A stretch of DNA of 16,560 bases from NCBI GenBank assembly GCA_910578575.1, contig CAJTQP010000052.1:1-16560 (forward strand), read 5' to 3'. The notes beneath the pieces are model-generated. The model worked only from the letters and a program-made list of their open reading frames with translations, made no database searches and had not been told where the DNA came from. This document shows positions 14,119 to 16,560 of the stretch, in pieces. This stretch comes from an uncultured Oscillospiraceae bacterium (GTDB taxonomy: Bacteria > Bacillota > Clostridia > Oscillospirales > Oscillospiraceae). The translations under genes were made by a program, and so were the position numbers. Position 1 is the first letter of the stretch; each line of letters begins with the position of its first letter.

Positions 14119-14735
14119 GGGCTTGGATGATATTGGCCCTGGTGGTCCTGCTGCTCCTGCTGCTGAGCAGGCTGCGCCTGGGGGCACTGGCCAGCTATGG
14201 CCCGGAGGGCATTCAGGTGAAGCTCCGGGTGGGTCCCTTTTTTATCCAGCTGTTTCCTGGGAAAAAGAAGGGGGAAAAGAGGCCCAAGAAAGAGAAGACC
14301 CCCAAAAAGGAAAAGCCCAAGCCCGATGTAAAGGCCCTGCTGCCCCTGATCCGGGAGCTGGTCCCGGTGGGTTTGGAGGCCCTGAGGGGCTTCCGGCGGA
14401 GGCTGCGGATCGACCGGCTGACCCTCCACCTGATTTGGGGGGAGGAGGACCCCGCCGACGCGGCCATCCACTACGGCTACGCCTGGGGGGCGGTGGAGGC
14501 CCTGCTGTCCTTCCTGGAGGCGAATTTTGTTCTGGTCCGCCGGGAGGTGTCCCTGGATTTGGACTACCAGCGGGACAAGCCGGAGGTGTCGGTTGCCCTG
14601 GGGCTCTCCCTGACCCTGGGACAGATTTTAGCCGTTTCCCTGCCTGCTGCTGTGCGGGCTTTGAAGATATTGCTGCGTAAGCGAAAAAAACGAACCGCCC
14701 CACCGCGCCAAAGCGCCGGGGCGCCGGCCCAATGA
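14115..14735 (+). CDS. DUF2953 protein, YtfI-like (206 aa)
   Basis: Membrane-anchored protein of unknown function. Residues 2-18 are a strongly hydrophobic N-terminal segment (WMILALVVLLLLLLSRL). A Lys/Glu/Pro-rich stretch at about 48-70 follows, then a soluble domain (IDRLTLHLIWGEEDPADAAI, YGYAWGAVEALLSFLEA, VSLDLDYQRD) typical of DUF2953, and a basic tail (RKRKKR). In Bacillus subtilis the equivalent ytfI precedes ytfJ (gerW), and the same order holds here, which supports a role connected to spores or the forespore membrane. It is coupled to scpB by an ATGA overlap. Confidence 0.85.
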   Translation: MRAWMILALVVLLLLLLSRLRLGALASYGPEGIQVKLRVGPFFIQLFPGKKKGEKRPKKEKTPKKEKPKPDVKALLPLIRELVPVGLEALRGFRRRLRIDRLTLHLIWGEEDPADAAIHYGYAWGAVEALLSFLEANFVLVRREVSLDLDYQRDKPEVSVALGLSLTLGQILAVSLPAAVRALKILLRKRKKRTAPPRQSAGAPAQ

Positions 14736-14749
14736 GAGGAGAACAAAGC

Positions 14750-15160
14750 ATGGAAAAGAAGCATCCAGTGAATGAATTGATGGAGGAGACCATCCAGAAG
14801 ATCCGCCAGGCAGTGGACGCCAATACCATGGTGGGGGAGCCCATCCAGGCAGGGGAGGTCACCATCATCCCGGTGTCCAAGATTTCCTTCGGCTTTGGCA
14901 CCGGCGGCTCGGAGTTTGACAGCAAGAGTGCGCAGCCCCATCCCTTTGGCGGCGGCGGTGGCGCGGGGGTGAAGGTCACCCCGGTGTGCTTCCTCGTGGT
15001 CAGTGGCACCAACGTGCGGGTCCTGCCCACGGCGCCCTATCCGGAGAGCAGCCTGGACCGGGTGCTGGAGCTGATTCCCGACGCGGTGGGGAAGGTCAGC
15101 GAATTTTTGGAAAAAAAGAAGGAAAAGGGTAAAGAGATAGAGGAGCCCTTTGTGGAATAA
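14750..15160 (+). CDS. gerW: GerW-family sporulation protein, YtfJ-like (136 aa)
   Basis: Small spore protein of the YtfJ/GerW family; in Bacillus subtilis it is made in the forespore and supports germination responses. Family marks are clear: VGEPIQAGEVTIIPVSKISF, then GFGTGGSEF, a glycine run (GGGGGAGVKVTPVCFLVV) and a C-terminal helix (PDAVGKVSEFLEKKKEKGKE). ATG at 14750 is preferred over 14732, because GAGGAG (14736-14741) lies 8 nt before it, while the earlier ATG has no site. It follows the DUF2953 gene as in Bacillus, and its presence is strong evidence that the host forms endospores. Confidence 0.92.
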   Translation: MEKKHPVNELMEETIQKIRQAVDANTMVGEPIQAGEVTIIPVSKISFGFGTGGSEFDSKSAQPHPFGGGGGAGVKVTPVCFLVVSGTNVRVLPTAPYPESSLDRVLELIPDAVGKVSEFLEKKKEKGKEIEEPFVE

Positions 15161-15181
15161 CTGGTAAGCAGGCCGCAGCCT

Positions 15182-15210
15182 GTATAAAACCTGCGGGAAC
15201 GCCCCATACT
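15182..15210 (+). promoter_or_regulatory. Candidate forespore-sigma (sigma-G/sigma-F type) promoter for dacF
   Basis: GTATA (15182-15186), 18 bp spacer and CATACT(G) (15205-15211) fit the Bacillus sigma-G pattern GHATR-N18-CATNHTA except for the last base. dacF is a forespore gene in Bacillus. A housekeeping-type TATAAT (15226-15231) also occurs, but without a good -35. Confidence 0.5.
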
Positions 15211-15240
15211 GAGCCTGTAACTCATTATAATAGTATGGGG
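15202..15240 (+). repeat. 9 bp inverted repeat reaching the dacF ribosome binding site
   Basis: CCCCATACT (15202-15210) is the perfect reverse complement of AGTATGGGG (15232-15240), with a 21 bp gap. The right arm holds part of the G-rich ribosome binding site of the carboxypeptidase gene, and the left arm holds the candidate sigma-G -10. It could be an operator, or fold in read-through mRNA and mask the ribosome binding site. Confidence 0.6.
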
Positions 15241-15248
15241 GGATTCCT

Positions 15249-16373
15249 ATGCGCAAACGATTTGCCGCCCTGGGGGTGCTCTGTGCCCTGCTGCCGGGGC
15301 TGGTGGTCCATAGCTTTGCGGCGGAGGCGCCCGCGGTTTCCGCAGCCTCCGCCCTTTTGATGGACGCGGACAGCGGCCGCATCCTCTACCGGCTGGATGA
15401 GAACACGCCCCGGCCCATCGCCAGCACCACCAAGCTCATGACCGCCCTGGTGGCGGCGGAGTGCTTGGAGGATCTGTCCCAGACAGTGACCATCCGCCGG
15501 GAGTGGACGGGGGTGGAGGGGACCTCCCTCTATCTCAAGCCGGGGGAGAAGCTCACGGCCCAGACCCTGCTCTATGGCCTGCTCCTCCACTCCGGCAACG
15601 ACGCGGCGGTGGCCCTGGCGGCCCACTGCGCTGGGGATGTGGATACCTTTGTCAGCTGGATGAACCAACGGGCCAAGGACTTGGGGATGCGCAACACCCA
15701 CTTCTCCGACCCCAACGGCTTAGGGGATGAAAACCACTACGCCTCCGCCCTGGATATGGCCCGCTTGGCGGTGGCCTGCCTGGAAAATGAGACGGTGGCG
15801 GAGATCGTGGCCACCAAGTCCATCGCCCTGGAGGGCCGCAGTCTCACCAACCACAACAAGCTCCTCTGGCGCTATGAGGGCTGCACCGGCATGAAGACCG
15901 GTTACACCCGCCAGGCGGGGCGTACCCTGGTGTCCAGCGCCCAGCGGGAGGGACAGACCCTGGTGTGCGTCACCCTCAACGACGCCAATGACTGGACGGA
16001 CCACCAGGCCCTCCTGGACTACGGCTTTGCCCACTATCCCCGGACGGTGCTGGCCCAGGAGGGGGAGATTCTGGCCCAGGTTCCGGTGCAGGGGAGCCTG
16101 CTGCGCAGTCTCTCCGTGTCCCCCAGGGAGACCGTGGCCTACCCCCTTCAGGAGGGGGAGACGGTGACCATGGAGATGGACCTGCCAGAAGAGGTCCAGG
16201 CCCCGGTGCTGGAGGGGGAGATCGCCGGGAGCCTGCGGTTTTTCTGCAACAACAAGCAGGTAGGGGAGACCTACCTGGTGTGGACAGGCACCGCGGGACG
16301 GGATGTCACCGGGGAGCGGGCAAAGCCCTCCCCCCTGGAATACCTGCGCCGGCTGGGCCAGGACGAGGAATGA
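15249..16373 (+). CDS. dacF: D-alanyl-D-alanine carboxypeptidase, DacF-like (374 aa)
   Basis: Penicillin-binding protein (S11 peptidase) that removes the last D-Ala from peptidoglycan stem peptides and so limits cross-linking. The signal peptide is about 1-24 (HSFA-AEA). Active-site motifs are complete: S59-T-T-K62, S115-G-N117 and K216-T-G218. The catalytic domain runs to about residue 255 and is followed by the beta-rich PBP5-like C-terminal domain (about 265-355). The protein ends with a polar tail and no clear amphipathic anchor, though this end is variable in the family. GGGGGGATTCCT precedes the ATG. The location after gerW and the candidate forespore-sigma promoter favour a DacF-type role in spore cortex over vegetative DacA, but the symbol rests on context. 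Confidence 0.92.
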   Translation: MRKRFAALGVLCALLPGLVVHSFAAEAPAVSAASALLMDADSGRILYRLDENTPRPIASTTKLMTALVAAECLEDLSQTVTIRREWTGVEGTSLYLKPGEKLTAQTLLYGLLLHSGNDAAVALAAHCAGDVDTFVSWMNQRAKDLGMRNTHFSDPNGLGDENHYASALDMARLAVACLENETVAEIVATKSIALEGRSLTNHNKLLWRYEGCTGMKTGYTRQAGRTLVSSAQREGQTLVCVTLNDANDWTDHQALLDYGFAHYPRTVLAQEGEILAQVPVQGSLLRSLSVSPRETVAYPLQEGETVTMEMDLPEEVQAPVLEGEIAGSLRFFCNNKQVGETYLVWTGTAGRDVTGERAKPSPLEYLRRLGQDEE

Positions 16374-16381
16374 ACGGAAGC

Positions 16382-16410
16382 GGCGGCGCAAGACCCCTTG
16401 CTGCGCCGCC
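16382..16410 (+). other. GC-rich hairpin before the pseudouridine synthase gene
   Basis: GGCGGCGCA (16382-16390) pairs perfectly with TGCGCCGCC (16402-16410) across an 11 nt loop. No T-tract follows; the ribosome binding site GGGGAGGAAG starts immediately after the stem. It is more likely an mRNA structure or processing barrier than a terminator. Confidence 0.5.
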
Positions 16411-16426
16411 GGGGAGGAAGAAATTC

Positions 16427-16560
16427 ATGGAGGAACGCCTGCAAAAGCTGCTCTCCGCCGGGGGGCTCTGCTCCCGCCGGAGGGCGGAGGCCTACATATT
16501 GGAGGGACGGGTGCTGGTGAATGGCCGCCCCGCGTCCCTGGGGGACCGGGCGGACCTGGA
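16427..16560 (+). CDS. S4-domain pseudouridine synthase, RluB-like (5' part only)
   Basis: Only the first 44 codons are in the window. They encode an S4 RNA-binding domain start: EERLQKLLSAGGLCSRRRAE, then YILEGRVLVNGRPASLGDRA. This is the usual N-terminus of RluB/RsuA-type enzymes, which convert uridine to pseudouridine in ribosomal RNA. The strong site GGGGAGGAAG ends 6 nt before the ATG. In Clostridia and Bacilli an rluB gene commonly follows scpAB and the dac gene, which supports the call. The catalytic domain is beyond the window, so other S4-domain proteins cannot be fully excluded. Confidence 0.85.
   Translation, partial: MEERLQKLLSAGGLCSRRRAEAYILEGRVLVNGRPASLGDRADL

Noticed and set aside
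1..16560. CRISPR arrays, tRNA and rRNA genes, transposases
   Set aside because: I looked for regularly spaced direct repeats, tRNA-like cloverleaf ends and transposase motifs and found none that I can support.

Overview
The window looks like the chromosome of a moderately GC-rich, endospore-forming, Gram-positive anaerobe of the Clostridia, probably an Oscillospiraceae-type gut bacterium (Flavonifractor/Lawsonibacter-like). The clues are an scpA-scpB-DUF2953-gerW-dacF-rlu gene string, strong AAGGAGG-type ribosome binding sites, an SLH-anchored surface protein and a tyrosine recombinase of the kind that flips promoters. The genus is inference.

Layout. Positions 1-840 are AT-richer and hold two small minus-strand genes of unknown function. 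Their bodies are unrelated, but both begin with the same Gly/Asn-rich motif (N-x-Y-V-x-x-N-Y-x-G-I-[IV]-G-G-x-x-N-T-V-N-N). Positions 890-4940 hold a minus-strand operon: a four-repeat zinc-ribbon (DUF4379-like) protein, then a 1011-residue secreted SLH protein with InlB-type repeats, closed by a strong terminator. Upstream, 4967-5237 is a 271 bp segment bounded by a 19 bp inverted repeat (18/19 matches). Inside it is a near-consensus promoter (TTGTTT-17-TATAAT) pointing at the operon. A complete tyrosine recombinase gene ends 3 bp outside the right repeat. Together these form a probable self-contained phase-variation switch for a surface protein, captured here in the ON orientation. This is the most interesting system in the window.

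Positions 6084-7762 hold a LysR regulator and a divergently transcribed hexapeptide-repeat O-acetyltransferase. Their shared promoter region carries three copies of AAGTATAGC, and both -10 boxes lie in copies of it. The hairpin between the LysR gene and the recombinase gene has the recombinase ribosome binding site in its 3' arm.

Positions 7787-11842 hold a minus-strand pair: a hybrid sensor histidine kinase and, with a 4 bp start/stop overlap, an orphan lipoprotein solute-binding protein with no ABC permease nearby. This suggests ligand presentation to the kinase.

From 11958 to the end is a tightly packed plus-strand housekeeping and sporulation operon: M50 metalloprotease, ScpA, ScpB, DUF2953 (YtfI-like), GerW (YtfJ-like), DacF-like D,D-carboxypeptidase (with a candidate forespore-sigma promoter) and the start of an S4-domain pseudouridine synthase that runs off the window.
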